A DNA stretch of 7,579 bases from Flemingiibacterium sp045587285 (GTDB lineage: Bacteria; Bacillota; Clostridia; Oscillospirales; CAG-272), in contig JAZNBZ010000276.1 of NCBI GenBank assembly GCA_045587285.1, forward strand, positions 1 through 7,579, given 5' to 3'. The notes under the pieces are model-generated. The model was not told where the DNA came from and did no database searches. It saw nothing but the letters and a program-made list of their open reading frames with translations. Shown here in pieces: positions 7,344 through 7,579 of the stretch; position 1 is the first letter of the stretch, and every line of letters begins with the position of its first letter. Position numbers and translations under genes: made by a program.

Positions 7344-7579
7344 TTTGCCGCTCCGCAAATTTCTTTTATGATGTCGTAGATCCACGACGTGGCGTATTTT
7401 GCTTCTGTGAACATCGCAGTTTTTTCTTCATCGGTAGCCGTTGACGCAATTTTATTTATAATCTCAGCAGTGATATTTTCTTTACCGAGTGCTTTCAAAG
7501 CTTGAATGACGAGTGCAGTCTTGTATGATATTTTTGAAATTTCTTTATTTGTCGTACGCTTAAATTTGATAATCGTGTT
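7340..7579 (-). CDS. AbiEi-like antitoxin (DUF6088 type), C-terminal part, cut by window edge
   Basis: The minus-strand frame is open from the window edge to a TGA at 7342-7340 and gives the last 79 residues of a protein whose start lies outside the window. It begins NTIIKFKRTTNKEISKIS and continues with TALVIQALKALGKENIT. This basic segment followed by a helix resembles the C-terminal half of DUF6088 proteins, which usually precede AbiEii-family toxins. In AbiE systems the antitoxin is a DNA-binding protein that represses its own operon and neutralises the toxin without stable protein contact (type IV). Its stop overlaps the next gene's start as ATGA (7343-7340), so the two are translationally coupled. 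The N-terminal winged-helix part cannot be checked here. The family call rests on this tail plus the neighbour and is fairly likely, not certain. Confidence 0.7.
   Translation of the reverse strand, partial: NTIIKFKRTTNKEISKISYKTALVIQALKALGKENITAEIINKIASTATDEEKTAMFTEAKYATSWIYDIIKEICGAAK
7344..7354 (-). promoter_or_regulatory. Ribosome binding site that fixes the AbiEii start
   Basis: GGAG at 7354-7351 lies 7 nt before the ATG at 7343, inside the last codons of the antitoxin gene. It supports 7343 over the further upstream in-frame ATG at 7385. Confidence 0.7.

Noticed and set aside
6756..7379. Plus-strand open frame of 207 codons opposite the AbiEii gene
   Set aside because: It lies antisense to a gene with clear family motifs, and its translation is rich in C, H and I with no recognisable domain.

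Overview
The window is about 7.6 kb of AT-rich bacterial DNA. All recognisable genes lie on the minus strand, so the biological reading order is from high to low coordinates. Strong AAGGAG-type ribosome binding sites, a perfect TTGACA-17-TATAAT promoter and the overall composition suggest a low-GC Firmicute, probably a Clostridia-type gut or rumen organism. That assignment is inferred from style only; no rRNA or other taxonomic marker is present.

Layout in transcription order: (1) 7579-7340, the C-terminal end of a DUF6088/AbiEi-like antitoxin gene, cut by the window edge; (2) 7343-6345, an AbiEii-family nucleotidyltransferase toxin, overlapping gene 1 by ATGA; (3) 6330-5206, a NurA-type nuclease; (4) 5190-3514, a HerA/FtsK-type ATPase with an atypical Walker A loop; (5) 3514-1931, an HSP90/MutL-like GHKL ATPase with a charged helical tail; (6) 1934-255, a radical SAM enzyme with a CxxxCxxC cluster motif. 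Junctions are 15 nt or shorter, or overlap by 1-4 nt, so the six genes look like one operon. A strong hairpin with a short T tract at 177-209 closes it. Beyond it, a consensus promoter (121-149) drives a separate minus-strand gene starting at 77. Only its first 25 codons are visible, and they resemble the N terminus of a LexA-type winged-helix regulator.

The most interesting content is the four-gene core NurA + HerA + GHKL ATPase + radical SAM enzyme. NurA and HerA are known partners in DNA-end processing, and HerA-type ATPases recur in bacterial anti-phage systems. A GHKL ATPase plus a radical SAM enzyme in the same translationally coupled unit is not a combination I recognise as a named system. 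I infer a candidate genome-defence or DNA-processing system, with the AbiE-type toxin-antitoxin pair as a linked abortive-infection or stabilising module. No phage, transposase, CRISPR, tRNA or rRNA feature is visible.
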